A DNA stretch of 64,000 nt from Chryseobacterium elymi (lineage in GTDB: Bacteria; Bacteroidota; Bacteroidia; Flavobacteriales; Weeksellaceae): positions 124,001 through 188,000 of the forward strand of contig NZ_QNUH01000007.1 of NCBI RefSeq assembly GCF_003385495.1. The letters are read 5' to 3'. Positions 1 through 9,523 of the stretch are shown here, piece after piece. Numbering within the stretch: the stretch's first letter is position 1; each line of letters starts with the position of its first letter. The notes under the pieces are model-generated. The model saw only the letters and a list, made by a program, of their open reading frames with translations, searched no databases and was not told where the DNA came from. Position numbers and translations under genes: made by a program.

Positions 1-42
1 CTTTTAATTTATAGTTAAACAATTGATAATCAAATGTTAAAT

Positions 43-2697
43 TTATGATCTTCCGCTATCTTTTATCCAATAGGTTATTTTTTCATTGAAAGATTTCTTA
101 GCTTTTAAATCCTCCAGCTTTAAATGCATCCTGTAGCGCCAGTAATGCGGAAACACTGCAGGATTATTGATCCTTTCATTATCCATGTTCGGATTGGTCA
201 GCTCAGGATCCGTTGCCAGAAATTCCTGGATCGGAAAAACAGCCAGCATCGCCTCTGTGTAAAGATGCTGCTTCATAATAATCTCTGCAAGATGAGAATC
301 CATTTCTTCCGGAGCTTTTCCATATTGAACCAACTGTTGGTTAAAGTATTTCTGTGTGAGTGCAGGATCTTCCTTCCACCATTGTCTCAGTGTTGAGCTG
401 TCATGCGAAGAAGCCGTTACGACATTCATATAATCGGCTTTTTTAGGATTGTAAAACGGAATATTATCCGAAGGCATTCTCTGTACTTTTAAAGCAATAA
501 TCGCCAATTCATCCATCACAACAGGCACGCAGGCAGGAACCATTCCCAGGTCCTCACCACAAATCAGCATTTTTGTTGCATTAAGAATAACCGGAAGTTT
601 CTCCATCGCTTTCTCGTACCAGAGATGATCCTGTCTTCTGAAGAAATAATCATGATACAGCTCATAAATCGCCTTCCTTTCCCATTCTGAAAGATATGTA
701 TAGGAGTGGGTATTAAACACATTAAATCTTGGATGATATACTGTTTCGCCATTTCTTTCTTCAGTAAGGAACAAAACATTGGCACATAAAGAGATAAGTT
801 TTTCTTCTACGGAGCCTTTTGGGTTCTTTTTGAAAAATTCTGCCAGCTTTCTCTGGGTATCAAATTCTTCTTTGAATGAATATGTTCCGTCATCATTGCT
901 GTTAATAAATTCAAAAACCTTACTGCTGTCTTCCCCGAAATATTCCCACAAAATTCGTTCATTGATGAAAGGCTTACAATATCTGTTGAAGTCAAAAGGA
1001 ATATGCCTTGCTTTAAATTCATCCAGAACAATTGGAACCGCAGGATAAAAGTAGCCTAAAATCCCTTGTGTAGCAGAAATTGGCATCCTCCAGATCCTGA
1101 AAAACCCTAAGATATGGTCTATTCTCATAGCATCGAAATACTGTTCGAGTGCTTTAAACCTGTTTTTCCACCAACGGTAATCATCTTCCTTCATCGCTTC
1201 CCAATTGTATGTCGGGAATTCCCAGTTCTGCCCCAGCTCTGTAAACTGATCCGGTGGTGCTCCGGCCTGGAAATCCATTCCGAAAAGCTCAGGTTCTGTC
1301 CATGCTTCCACAGAATGTCTGTAAATACCTATCGGAAGATCTCCTTTCAAGGATACTCCTAAGCTGTGGGTATAATCTACGGCATCTTTCAACTGTAAAT
1401 GAAGCTGATATTGCACCCAGGCATGAAGCATGGAAGCATCATAATCTTTACTTTTTGTAGTGAAAAACTGTGAAATTTTTCCTGCGATATATTTTTTATG
1501 AGTTTTCCAGTCGTTGAAATTCGGGGTTTTATATTTGTCTCTAAGGACACAGAATGCGGCGTAAGGAGTCAGCCAGTAATCATTATCTTTTATAAATTTT
1601 TTAAAGTTCCTGTCTTTATAGATTTTCTCTTTCTCCGCATTGAAAACCGCTTTTAAAAATTTCCATTTGCCTTTGATCATTTTTTCATAATCAATCAGGT
1701 CAAGAGCGTTTAATTCTTCTTTTTCAGACTGATATTCAGAAACTAATTCTTCCGGTAAAGCGAAATCAAGATTTTCTAAGGAAATATACTGCGGATGTAA
1801 TGCATAAACAGAAACAGCTGCGTAAGGATAAGAATCTGTCCAGGAATAATTGGCTGTAGTATCATTAATCGGAAGGATCTGGATAATCCCCAGGTTAGTT
1901 TCCTTCGTCCAGTCGGCCAGCTTTTTAAGATCGGAAAATTCTCCGACTCCAAAACCGTTCTCACTTCTTAAAGAAAATACAGGAACTGCCACACCGGCAT
2001 CATGATACATCTGGTAAGACTTGAATTTAAAATAATGATTGGAAACAATCTGCAGCACATCTTTCAACTGATTAGCAACCGTAAATCTGTTTTCACCGGT
2101 TTCAACATCAATAATTTTTCCTTCTTTTTTGCTGTAGAGACAATATTTAAATTGGATAAATTCATTCTCAGGAATTTCAACAGAGGTTTCCCAGATTCCA
2201 AAATCTGTCTGAGAAAGACGGATCGCTTTATCATAATTCCAGTTTCCCAGAGAAGCTGTACTTCCGAAGAGGGCAATTTCCCAGTCGGGATTGTAAACAG
2301 GTGCTTCAATTCTGAATAAATGGGTATGCTTTTTTAAAACAGCTGCTTTTTCGGGAACAAACTGGTTAAGCTTATTATGAAGGATTTTATTGTTTAAATA
2401 ATTCTCCGGAAAATTCTTATTATTCCATTCATCGAAAATAATAAACTCTTTGTAGTTATGAGGGAAATTAAGACGGTGCAGCACAAATTCCTCTCTAAGA
2501 AGATTGCCTTTTTCATCGGTAAGCTGATATTTATATGAGATTGATTTTGAGAAATAATCCACTTCACATTTCCAGATGCCATTTTCTGCATAAAACAGGA
2601 TATAAGCCTGGACATCAGCACCTTCTTCATCCACAATCACGAGCTGCAGATTCTGTCCGGCCCTTGCATTATATCCTACATTAAAGTATAGCTTCAT
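43..2697 (-). CDS. malQ: 4-alpha-glucanotransferase (amylomaltase, GH77) with N-terminal starch-binding modules
   Basis: Transfers alpha-1,4-glucan segments between maltodextrins in the cytoplasm; no signal peptide is visible. The protein has 884 residues, longer than plain bacterial MalQ (about 500-700) because two CBM20-like beta-sandwich modules precede the catalytic part (about 1-115 and 125-215). The GH77 barrel starts near residue 235 (FSLRSENGFGVGEF). The nucleophile Asp lies in MRIDHILGFF (near 527), the acid/base Glu in CGEDLGMVP, and the third carboxylate in SSHDSST. This architecture is that of the DPE2/Bacteroidetes type. It stands alone, preceded on the same strand by the T9SS gene and its terminator. 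The ATG start fits the beginning of the first module. Confidence is high for the family; substrate preference is not visible. Confidence 0.93.
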   Translation of the reverse strand: MKLYFNVGYNARAGQNLQLVIVDEEGADVQAYILFYAENGIWKCEVDYFSKSISYKYQLTDEKGNLLREEFVLHRLNFPHNYKEFIIFDEWNNKNFPENYLNNKILHNKLNQFVPEKAAVLKKHTHLFRIEAPVYNPDWEIALFGSTASLGNWNYDKAIRLSQTDFGIWETSVEIPENEFIQFKYCLYSKKEGKIIDVETGENRFTVANQLKDVLQIVSNHYFKFKSYQMYHDAGVAVPVFSLRSENGFGVGEFSDLKKLADWTKETNLGIIQILPINDTTANYSWTDSYPYAAVSVYALHPQYISLENLDFALPEELVSEYQSEKEELNALDLIDYEKMIKGKWKFLKAVFNAEKEKIYKDRNFKKFIKDNDYWLTPYAAFCVLRDKYKTPNFNDWKTHKKYIAGKISQFFTTKSKDYDASMLHAWVQYQLHLQLKDAVDYTHSLGVSLKGDLPIGIYRHSVEAWTEPELFGMDFQAGAPPDQFTELGQNWEFPTYNWEAMKEDDYRWWKNRFKALEQYFDAMRIDHILGFFRIWRMPISATQGILGYFYPAVPIVLDEFKARHIPFDFNRYCKPFINERILWEYFGEDSSKVFEFINSNDDGTYSFKEEFDTQRKLAEFFKKNPKGSVEEKLISLCANVLFLTEERNGETVYHPRFNVFNTHSYTYLSEWERKAIYELYHDYFFRRQDHLWYEKAMEKLPVILNATKMLICGEDLGMVPACVPVVMDELAIIALKVQRMPSDNIPFYNPKKADYMNVVTASSHDSSTLRQWWKEDPALTQKYFNQQLVQYGKAPEEMDSHLAEIIMKQHLYTEAMLAVFPIQEFLATDPELTNPNMDNERINNPAVFPHYWRYRMHLKLEDLKAKKSFNEKITYWIKDSGRS

Positions 2698-2766
2698 CTA
2701 TATTTTTTTTATAAAAATACATTTTAATATCGAAAAACAAAACTTATTGAAGATCAAATAATCATT

Positions 2767-2797
2767 AAAAAAACCTTTCCAAAATAACTTGAAAAGG
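2767..2797 (-). terminator. Rho-independent terminator after the T9SS gene
   Basis: On the minus strand CCTTTTCAA and TTGGAAAGG form a 9-bp stem (one G-U pair) with a 6-nt loop, followed at once by seven T. It separates the T9SS gene from malQ, so malQ probably has its own promoter in the 70 bases before its start. Confidence 0.7.
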
Positions 2798-2846
2798 CTT
2801 TATATTTTATTAGAGTTAAAGGAATTTATATTAATAATCTAACCTG

Positions 2847-4013
2847 TTATTCTGTAACAATAATTTTTTTACTTAATATTGATTTTCCGGATTCATTTGT
2901 AATGCTTACAATATAAGCCCCATTGACTAAATTTTTGAGATACACCTGCTGATTGAGCGAGCCATCTTTTACAGACAGATTCTGTTCCATCACATTTTTA
3001 CCGGAAATATCAAAAACACTAAGCTTTAAATTCCCTTTTACAGTTTTATCATTTATATTAACGTTGATAAAATGTTCATCTACTCTGGTCGGATAAATAT
3101 CAATATTAGCCGGTGTATTTACTGAAGAATTTCTGTCATTGGCAAAATATCTGCTCGCAAGATCATAAATATGAGGTTTTTCTCCACCGGGAAGAACCTT
3201 CGCTTGCAGGGTTAACAAATCTACTTCATATAAACTGTCTCCTTTTGCACTTGCAATAACTACTTTTCCTTTAGCATTGACAGCAGATCCGTTCACTGAA
3301 TAATTTTCAGGAATACCGGAGATCTTGCCTACAAATTTTGCCTTCAGTTCTTTTGTAGTTACCTTAAAAACATTTCCTGATGCAGAAAAAACATAAAAAT
3401 TATTTTCAGCATCTGCTATCATATCTCCACCAAAACCGGTTTCCATCGCCGTAAATGAATTTTTCCCATTGGAAATATCATCCTTAATAATCCCAAGGTC
3501 ACTGACTGTATACTGACTTCCTTTTCTGCTGATCTGAAGCAATTGTGTTCCTGCATTATTAAGAGCATAAATATTTCCGTCATACCCTGTAGCCATTCTT
3601 GTGATGTGGGAATTGATATCACAGGAAGTTACTCTTGCCACAGTATTCTCCACCAAAGTAATTTCTTTAGTTTTAGCATTTAAAACATAAACATTAGAGG
3701 AAAACATCGGCATATACACCAGATTGTTGTTGGATGAATCGTAAGCCAGAGCTGCCATAGTAACCGCTTGGGAATGATTATAAGAATTTTTATCTTCTGA
3801 TACAATGCCTTTTCTGTCCTGAGAAAATATTTTTGCCACAGTATCTGCCGAAAACAATTTTTCTCCGGAAGCTCCACTTGCTGCATCCATGGCACGGAAA
3901 TCACTAAAAACTATACCGGAGTTATCTTTTCCGGCAATAGCAAGAAGATCCTGCTGTGCCTGAACATTTGCACCGAACACAAGCAGGAAAAGAGGGAATA
4001 AATGTTTTTTCAT
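2847..4013 (-). CDS. Secreted protein with type IX secretion (T9SS) C-terminal sorting domain
   Basis: This 388-residue exported protein of unknown function starts with a signal peptide (MKKHLFPLFLLVFGANVQAQ, cleavage near residue 20). The middle (about 25-290) consists of repeated short beta segments of the kind NxVYxLNAKTKEI and GNIYALNNAGTQ, which suggests a propeller-like or SGL/WD-like fold. The last 80 residues are a type A sorting domain: the NIDIYPTRVDEHFINV opening, the ISGKNVMEQ and LVNGAYIVSI strands and the basic end KKIIVTE. Family knowledge says such domains route proteins through T9SS to the cell surface or medium. No catalytic motif was recognised. It is a single gene, with a terminator downstream and the repeat-rich gap upstream. 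Confidence 0.85.
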   Translation of the reverse strand: MKKHLFPLFLLVFGANVQAQQDLLAIAGKDNSGIVFSDFRAMDAASGASGEKLFSADTVAKIFSQDRKGIVSEDKNSYNHSQAVTMAALAYDSSNNNLVYMPMFSSNVYVLNAKTKEITLVENTVARVTSCDINSHITRMATGYDGNIYALNNAGTQLLQISRKGSQYTVSDLGIIKDDISNGKNSFTAMETGFGGDMIADAENNFYVFSASGNVFKVTTKELKAKFVGKISGIPENYSVNGSAVNAKGKVVIASAKGDSLYEVDLLTLQAKVLPGGEKPHIYDLASRYFANDRNSSVNTPANIDIYPTRVDEHFINVNINDKTVKGNLKLSVFDISGKNVMEQNLSVKDGSLNQQVYLKNLVNGAYIVSITNESGKSILSKKIIVTE

Positions 4014-4149
4014 ACAATGTAGAATTTAGATTCGTGATCATTTTAGTTATAACTAAGTTACATAATTTACAAATTGAATCACAAAAAAATATTATTATTT
4101 ACATAATATTTATAATCATTTAATCTAAACACTAAGGTTTTGATAAATC

Positions 4150-4405
4150 AACATTTTTCTTAAACACAAATTGCACAAATGTTTTCACAAATAATACTAC
4201 TGCATGACAGTAATATTCGTGGCATAGCAAAGATTAATGATATTTATGTTTTTTTTAATTCAAGGCTGATCATTAAGCTGAATTAATTTAAATGACCAAA
4301 GATCGTTGGCTCTGCCGACATGAGTAGAGCTGCCGAGTTCAAAAGAATTAAGGGAATAGAAACAAAAAAATCTGCGGGATAATTATAGCAAGTTAACCGT
4401 AAAGG
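4150..4405. repeat. Degenerate composite repeats in the T9SS gene-cysS gap
   Basis: The 505-base gap between the T9SS gene and cysS has no credible gene. It holds stretches that look like dispersed intergenic repeats: a 'CACAAATTGCACAAAT...TTCACAAAT' series near 4165-4190 with a short period, an 'ATTCGTGGCATAGCAAAG' segment near 4215, and an 'AAATCTGCGGGA' segment near 4368-4380. The last shares its GCGGGA core with the long hairpin at 4437-4498. From general familiarity such motifs recur between genes in Chryseobacterium and Flavobacterium; copy number cannot be judged from this window. Confidence 0.5.
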
Positions 4406-4426
4406 TAGATTTGCCTGTACCTCATC

Positions 4427-4498
4427 AAAAAAAGAACTCCCGCTGATCACACGGACTGCAACAGATTTTACCTGCAGAATCCACGTCATCAGCGGGAG
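4427..4498 (-). terminator. Long REP-like hairpin acting as cysS terminator
   Basis: CTCCCGCTGAT (4437-4447) and ATCAGCGGGAG (4488-4498) are perfect inverted repeats. Inside them ACGTGGA pairs with TCCGTGT (two G-U pairs on the transcript) and CTGCA with TGCAG, leaving a 12-nt loop. The whole is a near-continuous 23-bp stem with one G-G mismatch and one TT bulge. On the minus strand it is followed by C and seven T, right after the cysS stop at 4519, so it can end the cysS transcript. It is much longer than the other terminators here. Confidence 0.7.
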
Positions 4499-4518
4499 CT
4501 GTCCTTATGTGTTTTGGA

Positions 4519-5985
4519 TTAATTCAGAACGTAAGTTGTTCCGTCTCTTCCGTCTTTTAATTCAATGCCTTCAGCAAGCAGCTTATCTCTGATCTGATCT
4601 GAAAGGTCGAAGTTTTTTGATTTTCTTGCCTGGTTTCTCAGTTCTATTAAAACTTTTAAAGTCTGATCGAGCTTTTCGTTATTATTTTCTTCTATATTCT
4701 GAAGTCCTAAAACATCAAATATAAAGGCATGTAGTGTTGACTTTAAATCTTCAAGATCCTCAGCAGAAATTGTTTCCTTACCATCATTTAAAGCAAAAAT
4801 ATATTTCACAGCTTCAAATAAATGAGCGATCAGGATCGGAGAATTGAAATCATCATTTAAAGCATCGTAACATTTATTTTTCCATTCCTGAAGATTGAAT
4901 TCAGATTGTTTTTCATTATCCGGAGTGACAGAGTTTAATGCTTTAAGAGCCTCCATTAACCTGATGAAACCCTTTTCACTGGCAATCATTGCATCATTGG
5001 AAATATCCAATACGCTTCTGTAATGTGCCTGCAGGAAACAAAAACGGACGATAGACGGATGAAAAGGTTTTTCGAAGAAATCATTTTCTCCTGTAACCAG
5101 CTGCATCGGCAAAATGTAATTTCCTGTAGATTTACTCATACGCTGAGAATTCATCGTCAGCATGTTGGCGTGCATCCAGTAATTAACCGGAGCTGTATCA
5201 TTGCATGCCTTCCCCTGTGCGATTTCGCATTCATGGTGCGGGAATTTCAAGTCCATTCCGCCGCCATGGATATCGAATTTTTCACCTAAATACTTCGTGC
5301 TCATGGCAGTACATTCAAGGTGCCAACCCGGGAAACCTTCACCCCAAGGGGAATTCCATCTCATAATGTGAGCAGGAGATGCTTTTTTCCATAGTGCAAA
5401 ATCTTGCGGATTCTTCTTTTCGCCCTGGCCGTCAAGATCACGGGTATTGGCAAAAAGCTCTTCAATATTACGTTTTGAAAGTTCACCGTAATTCAAGCCT
5501 CTTTTATTGTATTCCAGAACATCAAAATATACGGAACCGTTGCTTTCATAGGCAAAACCTCTTTCAATAAGTTTCTGGGTCAATTCGATCTGCTCCACGA
5601 TGTGGCCTGTCGCTGTCGGCTCAATATTGGGAGGCAATAGGTTGAACATTTCCAACACTTTGTGAAAATCGACCGTATATTTCTGTACGATTTCCATGGG
5701 TTCCAACTTTTCAAGACGCGTCTGTTTTACGAATCTGTCGTTATCTACGTTCCCATCGTCTGTAAGATGGCCTGCATCTGTAATATTCCTGACATATCTT
5801 ACTTTGTACCCCAAATGCATCAGGGTACGGTATATAAAATCAAAGGAAAGAAATGTTCTTACATTTCCCAAATGCACATTGCTGTACACGGTAGGTCCGC
5901 AGACATACATTCCGACGTTTCCTTCTAAAATGGGTTTAAATATTTCTTTTTCTCCTGTAAGGGAGTTATATAGTTTTAATTGCAT
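4519..5985 (-). CDS. cysS: Cysteine--tRNA ligase
   Basis: Charges tRNA-Cys in the cytoplasm as a class I synthetase. The signature elements are present: zinc-ligand Cys29 in YVCGPT, the HIGH motif as HLGN (38-41), the second and third zinc ligands in WHLECTAMS and HHECEIAQ, and the KMSKS motif as RMSKS (near 283). Its 488 residues are typical. Asn-rich linkers occur near 430-450. The start is the ATG that gives the usual [11 protein letters not shown] beginning. It is transcribed alone, with the long hairpin terminator directly downstream and AT-rich DNA upstream. Confidence 0.97.
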   Translation of the reverse strand: MQLKLYNSLTGEKEIFKPILEGNVGMYVCGPTVYSNVHLGNVRTFLSFDFIYRTLMHLGYKVRYVRNITDAGHLTDDGNVDNDRFVKQTRLEKLEPMEIVQKYTVDFHKVLEMFNLLPPNIEPTATGHIVEQIELTQKLIERGFAYESNGSVYFDVLEYNKRGLNYGELSKRNIEELFANTRDLDGQGEKKNPQDFALWKKASPAHIMRWNSPWGEGFPGWHLECTAMSTKYLGEKFDIHGGGMDLKFPHHECEIAQGKACNDTAPVNYWMHANMLTMNSQRMSKSTGNYILPMQLVTGENDFFEKPFHPSIVRFCFLQAHYRSVLDISNDAMIASEKGFIRLMEALKALNSVTPDNEKQSEFNLQEWKNKCYDALNDDFNSPILIAHLFEAVKYIFALNDGKETISAEDLEDLKSTLHAFIFDVLGLQNIEENNNEKLDQTLKVLIELRNQARKSKNFDLSDQIRDKLLAEGIELKDGRDGTTYVLN

Positions 5986-6106
5986 TTTTTTAAGTTAAAA
6001 GATTCAATGATTAAAGGATTTAAAAATTAGTTAAAATAATTCTAACCACAACAGATAATTGTTGTGAGAAAAATTTTATTTGAAACTTTTTTAAATATTA
6101 CCATTA

Positions 6107-6538
6107 TTAAATTGCTTTCAAGTGATATTGCAGATGATCAATATAATCCTGAATAATGTATTCCAAAGTAAAGGTTTGAGGAACTGCTTTTGTTGTATCA
6201 CAAGTTCTTTTCAAAGCTTCGTCAGGAATATTTCCCACAGTATGAACAATCTGAAAATTCAAAGACTTCCAAAGGCTGATCACTTCCGAAACCGGAATAT
6301 TCTGATAATTCTGCGCTTTTACCCAAAAATCCTGATCATATACAATAGTATCATTTTCTTTGTATTGTGTTACCACAAATCTTCTGATATTGGTAAGAGC
6401 ACTATCGCAAAGATGGCCTAAAATTTCTTTTTTGGACCACTTTTCCGGTGAAATTTTATAGGACCATTCTTCTTCTGAAATTGTTTCAAATCTCTGAAGT
6501 TCGGCATCAACAATATTTCTTAAAACCTGATAGTCCAT
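6107..6538 (-). CDS. DinB-like (YfiT/DUF1572-type) four-helix protein
   Basis: A protein of 143 residues with the layout of the DinB/YfiT superfamily: a bundle of four long helices with metal-binding His residues on separate helices. Candidate ligands are the His in KEILGHLCDSA (near residue 50) and those in DYIDHLQYHL near the C-terminus. Members are often thiol-dependent transferases or stress-linked hydrolases; the substrate here is unknown. It starts 7 bases after folE and probably shares its transcript. A 7-bp hairpin (CACAACA/TGTTGTG, 6047-6066) lies beyond its stop but lacks a T-run. Confidence 0.75.
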   Translation of the reverse strand: MDYQVLRNIVDAELQRFETISEEEWSYKISPEKWSKKEILGHLCDSALTNIRRFVVTQYKENDTIVYDQDFWVKAQNYQNIPVSEVISLWKSLNFQIVHTVGNIPDEALKRTCDTTKAVPQTFTLEYIIQDYIDHLQYHLKAI

Positions 6539-6545
6539 TTATTTA

Positions 6546-7214
6546 CTAATAATCAAGTTTAGCATGACTTCCCACATAATGCAGAAATTCCTGTCTGGTG
6601 ATAGGGTTGGTTCTGAAAATACCACTCAATTCCGCCGTAATGGTAGAACTTGCCGTATCTTTTATTCCTCTGCAGTTGACGCATAAATGCTTGGCATCGA
6701 TAATACAGGCTACATCTTTGGTACCAAGTGCCTCTTTCAAAGCATCTACGATCTGCATGGTCAGTCTTTCCTGAACCTGTGGCCTTTTTGCATAATAATC
6801 CACAATTCTGTTGATCTTGGAAAGGCCAATCACTTCGCCGTTTGAAATATAGGCAACGTGCGCTCTTCCGATGATGGGCAGAAAGTGGTGTTCGCAGAAA
6901 GAATATACCGTGATATCTTTCTCCACCAGCATCTGGCGGTATTTATATTTATTGGAGAACGTGGAAATTCCCGGCTTATTTTCAGGAAGAAGCCCTCCAA
7001 AAATTTCATTCACATACATTTTGGCAACACGCTTTGGTGAATCTTTTAAAGAATCATCCGTCATATCCATCCCCAGTGTTTCCATAATCTCACCGAAAAG
7101 TTCGGTAATTTTTTCTATTTTTTCCTGTGGCGATTTATCAAAAGCATCTTTCCTAATAGGCGTATGTTCTTTTCCTGTGAAAATATCATCGTCGTTATCG
7201 GTAAAATCAACCAT
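6546..7214 (-). CDS. folE: GTP cyclohydrolase I
   Basis: Converts GTP to 7,8-dihydroneopterin triphosphate, the first step of folate synthesis. The protein has 222 residues with a roughly 40-residue hydrophilic N-terminal extension before the conserved core (PKRVAKMYVNEIFGGL). Zinc and active-site residues are in YSFCEHHFLPIIGRAHVAY and CVNCRGIKD. The classical TunA/B elements QERLTMQI and SGIFRTNP are present. A TATTTTTG box stands 18 bases before the start. Folate made here supports the methyl-THF pathway (metF, metH) encoded a few kilobases away. Confidence 0.96.
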   Translation of the reverse strand: MVDFTDNDDDIFTGKEHTPIRKDAFDKSPQEKIEKITELFGEIMETLGMDMTDDSLKDSPKRVAKMYVNEIFGGLLPENKPGISTFSNKYKYRQMLVEKDITVYSFCEHHFLPIIGRAHVAYISNGEVIGLSKINRIVDYYAKRPQVQERLTMQIVDALKEALGTKDVACIIDAKHLCVNCRGIKDTASSTITAELSGIFRTNPITRQEFLHYVGSHAKLDY

Positions 7215-7231
7215 TTTTATTTAATTTGCAA

Positions 7232-7239
7232 CAAAAATA
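7232..7239 (-). promoter_or_regulatory. Putative -7 box of folE
   Basis: TATTTTTG on the minus strand matches the Bacteroidetes sigma-ABfr -7 consensus TAnnTTTG and sits 18-25 bases upstream of the folE ATG. No clear TTG at the -33 position was found. Confidence 0.5.
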
Positions 7240-7304
7240 CGGATAAAATCTGTTCATCAATTTCATTTTGGACGAAAAACATTATCCTTTCTCAACTTAG
7301 CCTT

Positions 7305-8459
7305 ATGATTATTGTCGAAGAAGTACAGAGTGACAACCAGAAAAAGAAATTTTTAGAATTTCCTGCCCAACTTTACCGGCATGACAAAAGCTATATAAGA
7401 CCCAGAAATCAGGATATTGAAGAGATTTTTGATCCTGAAAAGAATAAATCTTTCCTGGATGGGGAGTGTGCCAGATTCTTATTTAAAAATAAAGAGAATG
7501 AAACGGTTGGAAAAGTAGCTGTGTTCATCTCTACTCTTTATGAGCAGAAACAACCTACCGGAGGAATTGGTTTTTTTGACTGTATCAATGATCAGAAAAC
7601 AGCAGATTTTATTTTTGATCATTGTAAAAACTGGCTTCAAAAAAGAGGCATGGAAGCTATGGACGGTCCGATTAATTTCGGGGAACGGGATAAGTTCTGG
7701 GGACTTCTGACTGAAGGCTTCGCTGAACCGCTTTTCGGAATGAATTACAATTTTCCATATTACAAAGACCTGTTTGAAAATTATGGCTTCAAAGTATATT
7801 TTGAACAGCTCTGTTTTTCAAGACCGATTTTTGCGGAGGTTTCAAGGATCTTTACCCTAATGCATACCAAGCACAGCAGAAACCCGGCCATCTCTGCAAG
7901 ACCGATGAAAAAGAATGATCTGCATAAGTTTGCAAAAGATTTTACAGAAATATATAATCAGGCATGGGCAGCCCATGGCGAAGGCAAGCAGCTGGAAGAA
8001 GCAAAGGTCCTCAAAATGTTCAAAACCATGAAGCCTATCATCAATGAGCATATTTCCTGGTTTGTGTATGAAAATGAAAAACCTATTGCCATGTGGATGA
8101 ATCTTCCGGATGTGAACCAATGGTTCAAATATCTGAACGGTAAATTCGGGATTGTTGAAAAGCTTAAACTTTTGTGGATAAAGCAATTCAAAAAGAATGA
8201 AAAAATGGTGGGACTGGTATTTGGTGTTGTTCCGGAATGGCAGAAGAAAGGTATTGACGGCTATATGATCTGGGAAGGAACGCAGCACCTGAGAAAGCAT
8301 ACGGATTTTAAAACTACGGAGCTCCAGTGGATCGGAGATTTTAATCCTAAAATGATAAAAATAGCTGAGAGTCTTGACACGACTGTGACCAGAAAACTGG
8401 CTACATACCGATATTTATTTGACCGCAATAAGGAGTTTGAAAGACATCCTATCCTTTAA
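7305..8459 (+). CDS. GNAT-fold acyltransferase-like protein (YghO-type)
   Basis: The open frame extends back to 7164, but the credible start is the ATG at 7305 (MIIVEEVQSDNQ), since the upstream part runs through the folE promoter and N-terminus. The product has 384 residues and no signal or membrane segment. The layout resembles the large YghO-like family often annotated as N-acetyltransferase: an N-terminal half with GPINFGERDKFWGLL and a C-terminal acetyltransferase-like half with LVFGVVPEWQKKGIDGYMIWEG, the acyl-CoA loop in the form of PEWQKKGID. The substrate is unknown. It is divergent from folE and ends against the met operon terminator. Confidence 0.7.
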   Translation: MIIVEEVQSDNQKKKFLEFPAQLYRHDKSYIRPRNQDIEEIFDPEKNKSFLDGECARFLFKNKENETVGKVAVFISTLYEQKQPTGGIGFFDCINDQKTADFIFDHCKNWLQKRGMEAMDGPINFGERDKFWGLLTEGFAEPLFGMNYNFPYYKDLFENYGFKVYFEQLCFSRPIFAEVSRIFTLMHTKHSRNPAISARPMKKNDLHKFAKDFTEIYNQAWAAHGEGKQLEEAKVLKMFKTMKPIINEHISWFVYENEKPIAMWMNLPDVNQWFKYLNGKFGIVEKLKLLWIKQFKKNEKMVGLVFGVVPEWQKKGIDGYMIWEGTQHLRKHTDFKTTELQWIGDFNPKMIKIAESLDTTVTRKLATYRYLFDRNKEFERHPIL

Positions 8460-8461
8460 AT

Positions 8462-8490
8462 AAAAAACCCTGCTATTAATAATGGCAGGG
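8462..8490 (-). terminator. Terminator of the methionine operon
   Basis: CCCTGCTAT (8468-8476) and ATGGCAGGG (8482-8490) form a 9-bp stem. On the minus strand it is followed by TTTTTTA, which suits the metF end of the operon. On the plus strand there is no T-run, although the hairpin lies directly after the GNAT gene stop. Confidence 0.75.
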
Positions 8491-8511
8491 CTCCTCTCAT
8501 TTTGAATTTTA

Positions 8512-9471
8512 TTAGAATAACTCTCCGGCTACTTTTTTAATATTGTCACTTTTTCCCATAGAGTAAAAGTGCAGCACAGGAACTCCAAAATCAAGCAATT
8601 CCCTGCATTGGGCGATAGCCCACTCTACTCCAATCTGTTTTACCGCTTCATTGTTTTTAGCATTTTCCACTTCATTGATCAGCTCTTCAGGAAGGTCTAT
8701 TTTGAAGACCTGCGGAAGGATTTTCAGGTGTTTTTTGGTGGCAATGGGTTTAATTCCCGGGATAATAGGAACGGTAATTCCCATTTCTCTGGCTTTCGTC
8801 ACAAATTCAATAAATCTTTTGTTGTCAAAAAACATTTGAGTAACGATATAATCTGCTCCTGCATCCACTTTTTCTTTCAGCCATTTCAGGTCGTAATTCA
8901 TGGAGGGTGCTTCCATATGCTTTTCCGGATAACCGGCTACTCCTATGCAGAATTTATTGAGTTCATCACAGGCTTTTTCATCATTGTGAAGGTATTTCCC
9001 TCTTCCCAGATCATTAATCTGATGAACGAGATCCATGGCACTGGCATGGCCTCCAGGTGTAGGTTCAAAATACTGATGTCCTTTCATGGCATCACCTCTC
9101 AGGGCCATTATATTGTCTATTCCCAGGTACATACAGTCTACCAGAAGGTATTCGGTTTCTTCTTTGGTGAAGCCTCCGCAAAGGAGATGGGGAACGGTAT
9201 CTACATTATATTTATGCTGGATGGCGGCACAAATACCTAAGGTTCCGGGACGCATTCTGGTAATCCGGCGTTCCATCAGGCCATTTCCTTTATCAATGTA
9301 AATATATTCTTCCCTGGAAGTGGTTACATCAATAAAAGGGGGCTTAAACTCCATAAGCGGATCTATATTGGTATACAGATCTTCAATTCCGATCCCCTTT
9401 TGGGGCGGAACCACTTCTAAAGAGAATAAGGTTTTGCCATTTGCATTTTTTATGTGTTCAGTGATCTTCAT
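8512..9471 (-). CDS. metF: Methylenetetrahydrofolate reductase [NAD(P)H]
   Basis: Reduces 5,10-methylene-THF to 5-methyl-THF with an FAD cofactor, supplying the methyl donor for MetH. The 319 residues form a single TIM barrel with recognisable parts: FSLEVVPPQKG at the first strand with the catalytic Glu, DVTTSREEY, the FAD-binding LALRGD-type loop as IMALRGDA, and VTQMFFDNKRFIEF. It is the last gene of the riboswitch-controlled operon, 52 bases after the MetH C-terminal half, and precedes the terminator at 8468-8490. Confidence 0.96.
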   Translation of the reverse strand: MKITEHIKNANGKTLFSLEVVPPQKGIGIEDLYTNIDPLMEFKPPFIDVTTSREEYIYIDKGNGLMERRITRMRPGTLGICAAIQHKYNVDTVPHLLCGGFTKEETEYLLVDCMYLGIDNIMALRGDAMKGHQYFEPTPGGHASAMDLVHQINDLGRGKYLHNDEKACDELNKFCIGVAGYPEKHMEAPSMNYDLKWLKEKVDAGADYIVTQMFFDNKRFIEFVTKAREMGITVPIIPGIKPIATKKHLKILPQVFKIDLPEELINEVENAKNNEAVKQIGVEWAIAQCRELLDFGVPVLHFYSMGKSDNIKKVAGELF

Positions 9472-9523
9472 TTTATAGTTTAGTTATATTTTTAGCTTGT
9501 AAGGAAGTGCCTGTTGATATTTT

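Noticed and set aside
4283-4489. Minus-strand open frame of 68 codons in the T9SS gene-cysS gap
   Set aside because: It runs through the hairpin that ends cysS and through repeat units; the product has no recognisable domain, and codon use is unlike the neighbours.
7164-7304. N-terminal extension of the YghO-like gene
   Set aside because: It overlaps folE and its -7 box; the family-like sequence begins at the ATG at 7305.
8569-9240. Plus-strand open frame of 223 codons inside metF
   Set aside because: It is antisense to a well-conserved enzyme and has a low-information, Phe/His-rich product typical of a shadow frame.
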